Origin: Methanobacterium sp.
GTDB taxonomy: Archaea > Methanobacteriota > Methanobacteria > Methanobacteriales > Methanobacteriaceae
Direction: 5' to 3'
Assembly (NCBI GenBank): GCA_039666455.1
Contig: JAVSLW010000029.1
Location: 23,003 to 87,002 of the forward strand
DNA: 64,000 bases
Shown here piece by piece: positions 1-9,112 of this stretch. The position numbers were made by a program, and so were the translations under genes. Within the stretch, counting starts at the first letter, position 1. Each line of letters opens with the position of its first letter. The notes under the pieces are model-generated. The model made no database searches, was not told where the DNA came from, and saw only the letters and a program-made list of their open reading frames with translations.

Positions 1-1028
1 AATTCTGCACCTTCCTTTAAAGCGCCATTAACTCTTTTTTCAATTGTAATTGCAGCAGATTCATCAATCAATGGACCTACATCAGTTTCAAGGTTAAATG
101 GATCCCCCACATTTAATTTAAGGGTTGCTTTAACAAAGTTATCCTTAAATTCATCAGAAATTTTTTTATCAAGAATTATACGTTTTACACCAGTACATAC
201 CTGGCCTGCATTAAGATAAGAACCTCTTACAGCTGCATCCACTGCTTTTTCAATATCCGCATCTTCAAGAACTATTAAAGGATCGTTTCCTCCAAGTTCA
301 AGGGTTAATTTTTTCATCCCCGCATTTTTAGACACATTTAACCCTGTTTCCACGCTGCCAGTAAAGGAGATCTTATGAGTACCTTCATTTCTTACAATTT
401 CATCCCCTACTTCGCTTCCAGACCCGGTAACTGCATTAATAACTCCCGGATCAAGGTACATATTCATGATCTCAGCAAGTTTAAGTGCTGCAAGTGGTGC
501 TTGATTGGATGGTTTTAATACCACTGCATTTTTTGCTGCAATTGCAGGCATTACTTTATGAATAACAAGATTTAAAGGGTAATTAAAAGGGGTGATAGCT
601 CCAACAACTCCGAGGGGTACTCTGGATGTGAATCCCAACAAATTTTCCCCATCAATACAGGCATCTAAAGGTATTGTTTCCCCATAAATTCGTTTTGATT
701 CTTCTGCAGAAAGCAGTGTAGTTTGTAAAGAGCGTTTTACTTCATCTTGTGATTCTTTAATTGGTTTACCACAATCAAGAGTGATTAATTTAGCAAATTC
801 ATCTGAATTTTTCTTTATTTCTCCATATATTTCATATAAGCTCTCTGATACTTCACGAGATGAAACATTTTTTAGAATCTTTGAAGCTTTATTTGCAGCT
901 TCAATGGCTTTTTTTGCATCATCACGGTTTCCATGAGGTACAGTATCTATAAGTTCATTATTAGCGGGATTAAAAATCTCTATTTGTTCTGTTTTCCCAA
1001 TTAACTTTCCATTTATAAGCATGTCCAC
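1..1028 (-). CDS. NAD(P)-dependent aldehyde dehydrogenase (lactaldehyde dehydrogenase-like), partial
   Basis: The gene runs off the left edge; about 342 N-terminal residues are visible, roughly three quarters of a normal member of the family. The cofactor-binding turn FTGSVETG, the general-base glutamate in LELGGNDP and the catalytic cysteine in GQVCTG are all present, so the visible part looks intact. In methanogens this family includes the MJ1411-type lactaldehyde dehydrogenase (CofA) proposed to supply lactate for coenzyme F420. That assignment is from family memory, and the substrate cannot be read from sequence. A GTG at 1028 lies 6 nt after GGAGGT, while the ATG two codons later is 12 nt away, so GTG is the preferred start. 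Confidence 0.85.
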   Translation of the reverse strand, partial: MDMLINGKLIGKTEQIEIFNPANNELIDTVPHGNRDDAKKAIEAANKASKILKNVSSREVSESLYEIYGEIKKNSDEFAKLITLDCGKPIKESQDEVKRSLQTTLLSAEESKRIYGETIPLDACIDGENLLGFTSRVPLGVVGAITPFNYPLNLVIHKVMPAIAAKNAVVLKPSNQAPLAALKLAEIMNMYLDPGVINAVTGSGSEVGDEIVRNEGTHKISFTGSVETGLNVSKNAGMKKLTLELGGNDPLIVLEDADIEKAVDAAVRGSYLNAGQVCTGVKRIILDKKISDEFKDNFVKATLKLNVGDPFNLETDVGPLIDESAAITIEKRVNGALKEGAE

Positions 1029-1078
1029 TTTTATACCTCCATTTGGAGAAAGAAAATTAAGGTAAAAAAGGTTTAAAA

Positions 1079-1273
1079 TTAATTAAATTTTTTTTTCAAA
1101 TCATTGAGACTATTTGTAACATTCTGCACGTCAGTTTTGTTGATTTCGTCTCCAAGTCCTTCGAGGTAATTTCTGTAATAAATTGCTGCAGCTATGGCAA
1201 TTACAATTATACCTCCAAAAATCAATATGAGCTCTGCAGAGCCCTGTCCTTTATCTTCTTTTAATATTTGCAT
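1079..1273 (-). CDS. Class III signal peptide-containing pilin-like protein
   Basis: A 64-residue protein with a short charged leader followed by KGQGSAELILIFGG. This matches the archaeal class III signal (QxSxE at the cleavage point, then a hydrophobic stretch) that EppA-type prepilin peptidases cut just before the Gln. After one membrane or assembly helix (about residues 12-30) comes a short polar tail. The ATG at 1273 is preceded by GGTG at 6-nt spacing; an in-frame GTG at 1282 lies right after the stop of the upstream gene. It directly follows a TadC/FlaJ-like gene, so it is probably a minor pilin of an archaeal type IV pilus. No ATPase gene is visible next to it. Confidence 0.75.
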   Translation of the reverse strand: MQILKEDKGQGSAELILIFGGIIVIAIAAAIYYRNYLEGLGDEINKTDVQNVTNSLNDLKKKFN

Positions 1274-1284
1274 TTTTAACACCG

Positions 1285-2217
1285 CTAAAACCCCATCATG
1301 GATATGGCAAATGTTTTTATCACATAAAATATCAGATAAGCTACTGGAGCCAGCACGAGGGCAAATTTAACGCCTTTCTTTGCACTACCATATAATATAA
1401 TTCCTATTAATAATCCAGCTATTGCAGAGTGGATAATTATGTAACCACTTGCAGCAGTAACAGATGCCCCCAGAAGAGGGTTTGGTTTACCTAAAGACTC
1501 AATAAATGAAGAATATGTCATTATCATTCCAAGAGCAAATGGGGCTGCAATAATTGCTGCAATGATAAGAAACATTACTGACATCATTACGTTTGCTTTT
1601 CTTTCCCTCTTGAGTGCTAAAACTGCCCTTAAATCCTCAGCTACAGTTTCAATAACGTCAGCCAGGCTCCCACCAGTTCTTCTTCCTTCAAGTATCATTC
1701 TAAATGTTCTATCCAGGTTTTTGGATTTTAAACGTTCACTCATGGACATAATGGCATCGTCAAACGTGCTTCCAATTTTTATTTCAATTACAGCTCTTTT
1801 CAGTTCATCATTCAGGGGACCACTTCCATGTTTAGAAACATCTTCAAGCGCAGTTTCTAAACCTACCCCTGCCCTGATTAAAGATGCAATCTGTCTTAAA
1901 AAATCTGGAGCGGTGCTTTCAATAGCATCCACTCTTCTTTCCATCATAAAAAAAATATAAATTCCAATAAATCCATTGGGCACAATAAAACCAGCTAACA
2001 GCCCTAAAATAGGATTAATACCAGTAAATAAGAATAAAACAGATGTAAGCATGGCTAAACCAGTGCCTGTTACAAGTCCCAGAGTAATTAGATCAGAAGC
2101 CTTTACATACATCCCGCTTCTTATGAGCGTTTCCTGTATTCTAACAGTAATATTTTCTGGCACCATATTGTCTATGATGTTTGATACTGGTAGTAAAACA
2201 CCGGGTATTATTGCCAT
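1285..2217 (-). CDS. Type II secretion F-domain protein (TadC/FlaJ-like pilus platform)
   Basis: A 310-residue integral membrane protein with the layout of archaeal type IV pilus platform proteins. There are two hydrophobic segments near residues 42-90, a cytosolic T2SSF helical domain (about 100-205) with the conserved run LIRAGVGLETAL and the GGSLADVIE motif, then further membrane segments to the C-terminus. It would be the inner-membrane platform on which class III pilins are assembled. The start is supported by AAGGTGA just upstream. The pilin-like gene begins directly after its stop, so the two are likely co-transcribed. Confidence 0.8.
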   Translation of the reverse strand: MAIIPGVLLPVSNIIDNMVPENITVRIQETLIRSGMYVKASDLITLGLVTGTGLAMLTSVLFLFTGINPILGLLAGFIVPNGFIGIYIFFMMERRVDAIESTAPDFLRQIASLIRAGVGLETALEDVSKHGSGPLNDELKRAVIEIKIGSTFDDAIMSMSERLKSKNLDRTFRMILEGRRTGGSLADVIETVAEDLRAVLALKRERKANVMMSVMFLIIAAIIAAPFALGMIMTYSSFIESLGKPNPLLGASVTAASGYIIIHSAIAGLLIGIILYGSAKKGVKFALVLAPVAYLIFYVIKTFAISMMGF

Positions 2218-2365
2218 TTTTTCACCTTATTTATATTCTATTTTATCTATTTAATAATATGTTTTAAGCTTTATTATAGGGGAGCAGGAAATTAAGATTT
2301 TAAGTTTAAACTGAACTTTCTGATGCCCAATAGTATGGACAGACTTTATCCATTATCTGGAATTT

Positions 2366-3373
2366 TTATATGCTTATTTTAGTTTCAGTTCTATTTAAAA
2401 CATTTCCCTTATTTGTTATGTGAATCATATTTTCTATTCTCACCCCGAATTCATTTTTAAGATAAATACCGGGCTCAATAGTTATAACCATCCCCTTTTG
2501 AAGTTTTATAGTTTCACGTTTAGATAAAGAAGGTGCTTCATGAACTTCAAGTCCTACTCCATGACCTGTTGAGTGTATAAACGAGTCCCCATAGCCATAT
2601 TCTTCAATCACATTTCTTGCAACCTTATCAATATACGATGCTTTTACCCAGGGTTTGATAACATCAACAGCACTTTTTTGAGCTTCAAAAACTATATCAA
2701 ATATTTCTTCCTGCTTTTCAGTTTCAATAATCGTGCGGGTGGTGTCTGAACAGTAATTATTGTATTTTGCACCCCAATCAATTATAACAGGCATTTCTAT
2801 GGCTTTGAAGGTTGGATCTGCATGAGGAAGTGAAGATCGGATACCTGAAGCTACAATTGTATCAAATGCAGCCCTATTTGATCCGTTTAACCGCATATTA
2901 TATTCTATTTCTGCTGCAACCTCATTTTCATTTTTTTTATTAAATTCAGTCTGTTTGAGTGATTTTTCAGCAATCCTGAGCGCTTTTATAATATTTTTAA
3001 GTTCACTGTTTGTTTTTATCTGTCTCATCTTTTCGACAATTCCAGTAATTTTAAAATCAAATGAAGAATCTTTTCTAAGCCTTTCAATGGTTCCAAGGTT
3101 CATGGAACTTTCAATTCCAACTTTACCTTGAAGCAATTCCTTTATTTCATCTAAAGATTTGAACTCTTCAACACCTATTTTTGAATTCAAATTTGCATCT
3201 TCCAGATCCATTTTTGAGGTAAAAAGCACAGGTTCATCTTTTATTAGTAAAACTGAAGAGCTTGATGGCTTAAAACCGGCTAAATATGTAATATTATGTG
3301 GATTTAAAATTAAAAGAGTATCCAACCCTTCTTCCTGCATCCTATCAACTATTTTCATGAACTTCCCCATCAT
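2366..3373 (-). CDS. pepQ: M24 family metallopeptidase (Xaa-Pro aminopeptidase/dipeptidase)
   Basis: A 335-residue cytosolic aminopeptidase P/prolidase-type enzyme that releases residues next to proline. An N-terminal creatinase-like domain (about 1-120) precedes the pita-bread catalytic domain. The five metal ligands are visible: Asp in VIIDWGAKY, Asp in CSDTTRTI, His in STGHGVGLEVHEAP, Glu in TIEPGIYL and Glu in GVRIENMIHI. The start overlaps the stop of the upstream HIT gene (ATGA), so the pair is translationally coupled. Whether it acts on Xaa-Pro dipeptides or on longer peptides cannot be told from sequence. Confidence 0.85.
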   Translation of the reverse strand: MMGKFMKIVDRMQEEGLDTLLILNPHNITYLAGFKPSSSSVLLIKDEPVLFTSKMDLEDANLNSKIGVEEFKSLDEIKELLQGKVGIESSMNLGTIERLRKDSSFDFKITGIVEKMRQIKTNSELKNIIKALRIAEKSLKQTEFNKKNENEVAAEIEYNMRLNGSNRAAFDTIVASGIRSSLPHADPTFKAIEMPVIIDWGAKYNNYCSDTTRTIIETEKQEEIFDIVFEAQKSAVDVIKPWVKASYIDKVARNVIEEYGYGDSFIHSTGHGVGLEVHEAPSLSKRETIKLQKGMVITIEPGIYLKNEFGVRIENMIHITNKGNVLNRTETKISI

Positions 3374-3822
3374 AAATTTCTTTTTATCTCTTCTGTAATC
3401 TTTTTCATAACATTTTCCGGTATTTTACGCTCAATTGGCCTTGGAATGCACCCAAAATCAGGATCATCGAACTTTAAACCTTCAAATTCAATTTCATGAT
3501 TGTAACGGGGTATGAAATGCCAGTGCACCTGAGGGTGGGGTGGGTTAACACGGTAGGCAGAATTCATAAAACAGCTCCAATTAAATAATGTGGGATTGAA
3601 GGCTTTTTTAAGGGTGGTTTCTAATTTATCCACAATTTCTGCAAATTCCGTCCATTCTATGATTTTCAATTCCTTTAAGTTTTTACAGTGCCTTTTCAAC
3701 ACCACAACACACGTTCCAAAGTACCGCTGGCTTGGGGCGAGGTATATCTGCCAGTATTCAGCTTCATAAATTAAATCTCCATAAGCGCCGGGTATTTTAC
3801 AGTATTCACATTTTAGCTCCAT
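3370..3822 (-). CDS. HIT family (histidine triad) protein
   Basis: A 150-residue nucleotide hydrolase/transferase of the HIT fold. The signature region reads HPQVHWHFIPRYN. The central and last histidines of the HxHxH triad are present, but the first triad position appears to be Gln, with a His two residues before it. The central His is the one that carries the nucleotidyl intermediate, so activity is plausible. Two cysteines near the N-terminus (CEYC) may bind zinc, as in some HIT relatives. It is coupled to the downstream M24 peptidase by a 4-nt overlap. Its substrate is unknown; AMP-lysine or dinucleoside polyphosphate hydrolysis is usual in the family. Confidence 0.8.
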   Translation of the reverse strand: MELKCEYCKIPGAYGDLIYEAEYWQIYLAPSQRYFGTCVVVLKRHCKNLKELKIIEWTEFAEIVDKLETTLKKAFNPTLFNWSCFMNSAYRVNPPHPQVHWHFIPRYNHEIEFEGLKFDDPDFGCIPRPIERKIPENVMKKITEEIKRNL

Positions 3823-3976
3823 TCTACTTACCTTATCCTCTTTAAATTATATTTAAAGTTAATGTGATTAAATATTATCCATTACTCTAAATTACCAGAT
3901 AATGTAAATAATATTTGCATTGACAACTATTTTCATTTTTAAAATCAAATAACATTTTATGGCTTAAATTAGAAAG

Positions 3977-3986
3977 TATTTTATAC
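3977..3986 (+). promoter_or_regulatory. TATA-like box of the M50 protease gene
   Basis: TATTTTATAC lies about 27 nt before the ATG at 4008. Archaeal TATA boxes are centred about 26 nt before the transcription start, so the mRNA would be leaderless or nearly so. This agrees with the lack of a Shine-Dalgarno sequence before this ATG. Confidence 0.4.
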
Positions 3987-4007
3987 ACCAAATCACATTT
4001 TGTATAT

Positions 4008-4595
4008 ATGCTAAAATTTACATCAAGTGAAATCAGAGATATAATAATATCAATGGTGGTTATTTCATTTATTTTTGCCTATGTTTTAAGAGGAGGCAAT
4101 TTAATCAACACGATTTCTTTTATGCCTGCTACCTTTTTGATGGTTGGATTAGGGTTTATGTTTCATGAATTAGCCCATAAATACGTTGCAATAAGATATG
4201 GATACTGGGCAGAATATAAAATGTGGATACAGGGATTAATTTTTGCTTTAGCCATTGTGTTTTTAACTGGATTTGCATTTATTGCACCTGGAGCAGTTTA
4301 CATCCATGGAAATTACATAAAAACATCAGAAAATGGTAAAATATCCCTTGCAGGACCATCAACAAACATAATTTTGGCTTTACTGTTTTTATTATTCGCA
4401 CCCCTATTTTCAGGCCTGGAAATAATGCGTTTTGCAATTCTTGGAGCAATTGTAAACAGTTTTTTAGCGGTGTTCAATTTAATTCCTTTTGGAATGTTTG
4501 ATGGAGCTAAAATTTTTAGATGGAATCCATTAATATGGATTGCAACAATGGCAACAGCTTTAATTTTATGGGCTAAAAGCAGTGGAATAATATAA
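4008..4595 (+). CDS. Site-2-protease-type membrane metalloprotease (M50)
   Basis: A 195-residue intramembrane zinc protease with about five hydrophobic segments. The catalytic HExxH reads HELAH (about residue 48), followed by KYVAIRYGY. AGPSTNIILAL is the conserved N/G-rich segment, and NLIPFGMFDG is the second metal-binding motif carrying the third ligand (Asp). There are no PDZ or CBS domains, so this is the minimal archaeal form. The gene stands alone ahead of the YcaO gene with a 22-nt gap and may be co-transcribed with it. The natural substrate is unknown. Confidence 0.85.
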   Translation: MLKFTSSEIRDIIISMVVISFIFAYVLRGGNLINTISFMPATFLMVGLGFMFHELAHKYVAIRYGYWAEYKMWIQGLIFALAIVFLTGFAFIAPGAVYIHGNYIKTSENGKISLAGPSTNIILALLFLLFAPLFSGLEIMRFAILGAIVNSFLAVFNLIPFGMFDGAKIFRWNPLIWIATMATALILWAKSSGII

Positions 4596-4617
4596 TAAAT
4601 AAATTTAAGGTTATTTC

Positions 4618-5829
4618 ATGTTAAAAGATGTTCCAGTAAGATATTTTGGATGCACACACAGAGCAATTTCTCCAGAAGAAACCATAAAAAGGGTAAAAAA
4701 TAAATTAAAAACTGCAGGAGTTACAAGAGTCGCTGAAATAACACATCTTGATAGAATAGGTATACCAGTTTATTCTGCAATAAGGCCATCTGCTGCAGAA
4801 GGTGCGGTGAGCATTTACGCCGGAAAAGGGGCTACCAAAGACCAGGCTAAAGCATCAGCCATGATGGAAGCATTTGAAAGGTACTCAGCTGAGCCCAAGG
4901 ACTCACAGACAGAAAATAATTCAGTGTGCGGACTTTATGATGAAATGGAAAGATGTATTGATCCAGAATCTCTTATTCTACCTGAATTATCATTTGATCC
5001 AAAAAAAATGGAACTGAGCTGGATAAAAGCTGTAAATATCAAAGACGACGAAGAATATTTGTTACCAGCAGACGCAGTTTTCCATCCTTATAATTGCAAA
5101 AACAATGCTAATTTATTTAAATCAAACACTAACGGCCTTGCATCAGGAAATAAAATAGAAGAGGCCATATTCCACGGCATTACTGAAGTTATTGAAAGGG
5201 ATGCATGGAGCTTATTTGAAATTAAAAGAAATAAAGCAGCAGAGATAAACCTTGAAACTACCAGAAATCCTTTAATAAATGGAATTGTGGATAAATTCAA
5301 AAAAGCAGGGGTTGATATTAAAGCTCTTGATCTAACTTCTGACGTTGAAATGACCACAATAGCTGCTGTTTCTGATGATACTGTTTTAAAAGACCCTGCA
5401 CTTTTAACTTTAGGTGTTGGAACTCATTTAGACCCTGAAATAGCCGTATTAAGGGCTTTGACTGAAGTAGCTCAAAGCAGGGCTACCCAGATCCACGGAA
5501 CAAGGGAAGATACCACCCGTGCAGTTTTCATGAGAAAGGCAGGCTACGAAAGGATGAAAAGAATAAACAGGCACTGGTTTGGAGAATCAGAAGAAATAAT
5601 TGAACTGGATGAACTTAAAAACCAGTCAGGGAAATCATTTAAAGAAGATATAGAAACTTCAATGAAGTTATTAAAGAAAGCATACTTTGATAATGTTCTA
5701 TTTGTGGACTTAACCCGGCCAGAAATAGAAATACCTGTAGTAAGGGTCATTATTCCAGGAATGGAAGTTTATTCAGTGGATCCAGACCGTGCAGGTAAAA
5801 GACTTCGAAGGTGCTTAAAATCACGTTAA
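4618..5829 (+). CDS. ycaO: YcaO-family McrA-glycine thioamidation protein
   Basis: A 403-residue YcaO-domain ATPase. In methanogens the YcaO of this type, usually with TfuA, converts a backbone glycine of methyl-coenzyme M reductase McrA into thioglycine. The ATP-grasping YcaO signatures are seen as ATKDQAKASAMMEAFERYSAE and EAIFHGITEVIERDAW, plus LRALTEVAQSRA and the C-terminal RVIIPGMEVYSVDPDRAG. The C-terminus lacks the PxPxP ending of azoline-forming YcaO proteins, which fits thioamidation. No tfuA gene is adjacent. MCR component A2 lies in this same window at 58-59.8 kb. Confidence 0.88.
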   Translation: MLKDVPVRYFGCTHRAISPEETIKRVKNKLKTAGVTRVAEITHLDRIGIPVYSAIRPSAAEGAVSIYAGKGATKDQAKASAMMEAFERYSAEPKDSQTENNSVCGLYDEMERCIDPESLILPELSFDPKKMELSWIKAVNIKDDEEYLLPADAVFHPYNCKNNANLFKSNTNGLASGNKIEEAIFHGITEVIERDAWSLFEIKRNKAAEINLETTRNPLINGIVDKFKKAGVDIKALDLTSDVEMTTIAAVSDDTVLKDPALLTLGVGTHLDPEIAVLRALTEVAQSRATQIHGTREDTTRAVFMRKAGYERMKRINRHWFGESEEIIELDELKNQSGKSFKEDIETSMKLLKKAYFDNVLFVDLTRPEIEIPVVRVIIPGMEVYSVDPDRAGKRLRRCLKSR

Positions 5830-5977
5830 AAGAGTACTGCACTGAATTTTAGCATTTTTTTTTAGGGTTTCGAATTTTTAATTCGTAAATATCAAAATCT
5901 GTTGAAATTACAACACCAAAGAACAATTACAAATGCTCACAGAATCATAAAGATCTATGACTTTGAACTTCTATTTT

Positions 5978-8683
5978 TCATTTTAGAGAATTAAGTGCAA
6001 AATCAAGTGCTTCCCTCATATTTTCAGATTTTGGGCCGGCGCCTTGAGCAAGATTTGGTCTTCCACCTCCACCACCCCCAAGAATACCTGCAGCTTCTTT
6101 AATAATTTTGTTAATTTTAATACCTGATTCTATTGCCTTACAGGATGAAGTACCCACTATTTTACCATCTAAATTGCCTAAAAAAACCACATCAAATTCT
6201 CCATCATCATCAGTAAGGTCTAAAGCCATTTTCTGCAATTCTTCCATATCTGCATCGATCATATCTTCTAAGACATTTAAATTGCCAATTTTTTTGGCTT
6301 TACCCACTAATGTTTGCATTTTTAATGTGGCCATCTCCTCTTTAAGTCGCTTTATTTCATTTTTAAATGATTTCCATTCGCTGAAGAATCTGTCACATGT
6401 CTTTGGAAGTTGTTGTGGTTCAACCTTGAAAATTGCAGCGCTTTCTTTTAACAAATTATCATTTGCCTGTGTTGCCTCAATCGCAGCAACACCAGCTGAA
6501 AATTCAATCCTTTCTACACCGTCCTGGATTCTTTCAGTTTTCGTTATTTTTATAAGTCCAATATCTCCTGTTCTGGCACAATGTGTTCCTGCACATGCCT
6601 GAACATCAATTCCATCCACCTGAACAGTCCGTATTGACATTCCTGGAACTACTCCCCCTTGATAAAGGATAAACCCGTATTTTTTCTCGGCTTCAGCCCG
6701 AGCCATCCAGTTAGTGAGCACTGGACGGTTCCCCATGACGTATCTGTTTGCAAGTAGTTCAATTTCCTGTAACTCCTCAGATTTTATCGGTTTGTAATGA
6801 GAAATATCAATTCTGGACTTTTTAACGCCTTTTTGAGCCCCTGCCTGCCAAACATGGTCTCCTAAGACACATCTTGCAGCTGCAATTATCAGGTGTGTTG
6901 CAGTGTGATTTCGTGCTAAAGATTGCCTTCTTGAAAGCTCAATTTCACCTGAAATTATCTGGCCTTTGTAGGGATGCAATTTTTCAATATCTTCTTCATT
7001 TACTCTGTGTAAAACGGTATTATTGACCTTTTCAGCATGTAGAACCTTTATTTTTTCACCACGGATTTCAAAATACCCTGTATCTGAGGGTTGGCCACCA
7101 CCTTCAGGATAGAAGATGGTCTGATCCAGTATAATATTATTTTCGTAAGTTCCAAGCACATGGGCTTCAAATCGGGTCTCATATGGGTTTTCATAGAATA
7201 ATAAATCTGTAGCTGGGAAATCAAGTTCAATTTCTGTTTTTTCTTCTTGAACTTCTTTTTCGTGTTCATTTGCAACTAAAGTATAGAAATTATCAGGTAC
7301 TTTTACCTTAAAATCTATCTTTTCTGCAATTTCCTTTGTAGTTTCTGGTGGAACTCCATGGGATTCGTAGAGTTCTTTAAGAGTTTCAAACGGCATTTCA
7401 AATTCATTTTTTTTTCTAAGTTTTTTTACACTTCTTTTAACAAGCTTTCTACCTTTTGAAACAGTTTTAAGATATCTTTTATCTTCTAAAGTGATGATAT
7501 TGAGTATATGATCTTGATGTTGCTTAATTTCAGGATATGTTTTTGATAAAAAATCAAGCTGTATTTTCATTATATCTGCAAGGGATTCTTTAAGTCCAAG
7601 GTCTTTTATGAAGCGAATTGTTCTTCGAAGCACCAGTCTTGCCAGATATCCTTCTTTAACATTTGATGGGATTACACCATCAGCTAACATGAATGCCAGG
7701 CATCTTGTGTGGTCTGCAATTATATATATTGCTTCCATTGGTTTTGTGGCTTCTTCAAGCTCTTTTAATGAAATATTGAGTCTTTGAGCGACATTTGTTC
7801 GTAGTGTTCTAAGGTCTGCAAAGGTTTCAATATCCATCATTCCTGCAAGGAGAGCATTTTCTGCCAATATCTTTTCATCTACTTCAACTGTGGCTAATTC
7901 CTTTAATTCATCTATTACAGGACCAAATGAAGCATCATAAGCTGTTGGAGTCCCCTGTGAGATCCAGGCAAATCTTTCAAGTCCATATCCAGTATCAACA
8001 ATTGTTAGCGGAATTTCTTCAAGCTTTCCACCCGGTAATGTTTTGTATTTTATAAAAACAAGTGTTGCAAGTTCCACTCCCCTCACACAAACTTCATAGC
8101 ATGGACCTGCATTTCCTCCACCTTCCCACCATGATTCAATATAAGTAATTTCTTCTGGATTGATTCCAATATGTTTGATAAAGTCATAGCAGTATTTTAT
8201 GGTCTCATTTTCCCAGTAAATGTACTCTTTTTTAGAATTAAATGCGTGATGTCCGCCCATTGTAAAGCAGGTCATGTGTCTGCCGGTTCTTCCGACATTA
8301 TCCACATCATTAAGCCTAATTGAAGGTTGTGCAACTACTAATGGGTTTGCAGGTGGATCCACTGCTCCTGATGTTATCCACGGCTGAAAATTATAAATTG
8401 ATGCGCCTACTAAAAAAACATCGTCTCTCCATCGCTTTGCAAGAACAGGATATCTTTTTATGGGTGTATGGTTGTTTCTTTCAAAAAATTTCATGAAAGT
8501 GTTTTGAATATCGTAGAGGTCATATTTTTTATCTGTTGCTGGATTTCCAATGAATTCATATTTATCGCAGGGTGCGTCTCCGCATGTGTTTCTATCAAGG
8601 ATAGACCAGAAATCGTTTCCACATGTAACACAGGTTTTTTTAGTAAATCCAAGTTCTTCAAGCTGGCGAGACATGGTAATCAA
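5978..8683 (-). CDS. alaS: Alanyl-tRNA synthetase, archaeal type
   Basis: A full-length 901-residue archaeal AlaRS charging tRNA-Ala. In order: a small N-terminal zinc-like segment (CVTCGNDFW), the class II catalytic core, the tRNA-recognition helical region, the editing domain with its metal motif RNHTATHLI and the paired CAGTHCARTGDIG, and a C-Ala domain with the Gly-rich GGGGGGRPNLAQGAG. The extended N-terminus with the Cys cluster is typical of archaea. It follows the ribosomal stalk operon on the same strand but is separated from it by a hairpin terminator at 8733-8756. Confidence 0.95.
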   Translation of the reverse strand: MITMSRQLEELGFTKKTCVTCGNDFWSILDRNTCGDAPCDKYEFIGNPATDKKYDLYDIQNTFMKFFERNNHTPIKRYPVLAKRWRDDVFLVGASIYNFQPWITSGAVDPPANPLVVAQPSIRLNDVDNVGRTGRHMTCFTMGGHHAFNSKKEYIYWENETIKYCYDFIKHIGINPEEITYIESWWEGGGNAGPCYEVCVRGVELATLVFIKYKTLPGGKLEEIPLTIVDTGYGLERFAWISQGTPTAYDASFGPVIDELKELATVEVDEKILAENALLAGMMDIETFADLRTLRTNVAQRLNISLKELEEATKPMEAIYIIADHTRCLAFMLADGVIPSNVKEGYLARLVLRRTIRFIKDLGLKESLADIMKIQLDFLSKTYPEIKQHQDHILNIITLEDKRYLKTVSKGRKLVKRSVKKLRKKNEFEMPFETLKELYESHGVPPETTKEIAEKIDFKVKVPDNFYTLVANEHEKEVQEEKTEIELDFPATDLLFYENPYETRFEAHVLGTYENNIILDQTIFYPEGGGQPSDTGYFEIRGEKIKVLHAEKVNNTVLHRVNEEDIEKLHPYKGQIISGEIELSRRQSLARNHTATHLIIAAARCVLGDHVWQAGAQKGVKKSRIDISHYKPIKSEELQEIELLANRYVMGNRPVLTNWMARAEAEKKYGFILYQGGVVPGMSIRTVQVDGIDVQACAGTHCARTGDIGLIKITKTERIQDGVERIEFSAGVAAIEATQANDNLLKESAAIFKVEPQQLPKTCDRFFSEWKSFKNEIKRLKEEMATLKMQTLVGKAKKIGNLNVLEDMIDADMEELQKMALDLTDDDGEFDVVFLGNLDGKIVGTSSCKAIESGIKINKIIKEAAGILGGGGGGRPNLAQGAGPKSENMREALDFALNSLK

Positions 8684-8732
8684 TGATAAAATTTATTAAA
8701 CTTCAAAATAGTGTAATTAAAATAAAAAAATA

Positions 8733-8756
8733 AAAAAGCCAGTTTTCTGGCTTTTT
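8733..8756 (-). terminator. Hairpin terminator after the L12 gene
   Basis: A perfect 10-bp inverted repeat, AAAAAGCCAG / CTGGCTTTTT, with a 4-nt loop lies 9 nt after the rpl12 stop. Read on the minus strand it is followed by a T-rich run (TTTTTTATTTTTTTATTTT). It probably ends or attenuates the ribosomal operon before alaS. Confidence 0.7.
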
Positions 8757-8764
8757 GCCTGAAA

Positions 8765-9073
8765 TTATCCAAAGAGGGCGCCGAGACCTGCTGCGGCTTC
8801 TTCCTCTTTTTCTTCTTCTTTTTCTTCCTCTTCTTCTTCCTCTTCTACCTTTTCTTCTGCTGCTGGAGCTGCCGCACCTGTTGCTGGAGCTGCTGCTACT
8901 GCTGTTTTTTCCATTGCTTCTTCAATGTCCACTTCTTCAAGTGCTGCAATCAATGCTTTTACTCTTGCATCGTCTACTTCTGCTCCTGCTGCTTCTAAGA
9001 CCTTTGTTACATTTCCTTCGTTAATTTCCTGACCTGTTGTGTGCAATAACATTGCTGCGTATATATATTCCAT
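8765..9073 (-). CDS. rpl12: Ribosomal stalk protein P1 (archaeal L12)
   Basis: About 102 residues. The N-terminal dimerisation domain (MEYIYAAMLLHTTGQEINE) is followed by an Ala/Pro hinge, a long Glu/Lys tract and the conserved C-terminal AAAGLGALFG that recruits translation factors. The ribosome binding site GAGGTGATC precedes two adjacent ATGs (9076 and 9073); the second gives better spacing and the family N-terminus. It is the last gene of the ribosomal operon, 40 nt after rpl10, with which it shares the same C-terminal ending. Confidence 0.95.
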   Translation of the reverse strand: MEYIYAAMLLHTTGQEINEGNVTKVLEAAGAEVDDARVKALIAALEEVDIEEAMEKTAVAAAPATGAAAPAAEEKVEEEEEEEEKEEEKEEEAAAGLGALFG

Positions 9074-9112
9074 CATGATCACCTCATAAATTAAAATTTA
9101 TTTAAACTAATT

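Noticed and set aside
5865..5890. Palindrome-like TTCGAATTTTTAATTCG after ycaO
   Set aside because: Short AT-rich stem; may be a terminator but no better than chance in such DNA.
6108..6602. 164-residue plus-strand frame inside alaS
   Set aside because: Serine/isoleucine-rich antisense shadow of a conserved synthetase.
8755..9024. Leucine-rich 89-residue open frame on the plus strand
   Set aside because: It is the complement of the Glu/Lys and Ala tracts of rpl12; repetitive GAA/GCA codons create it.
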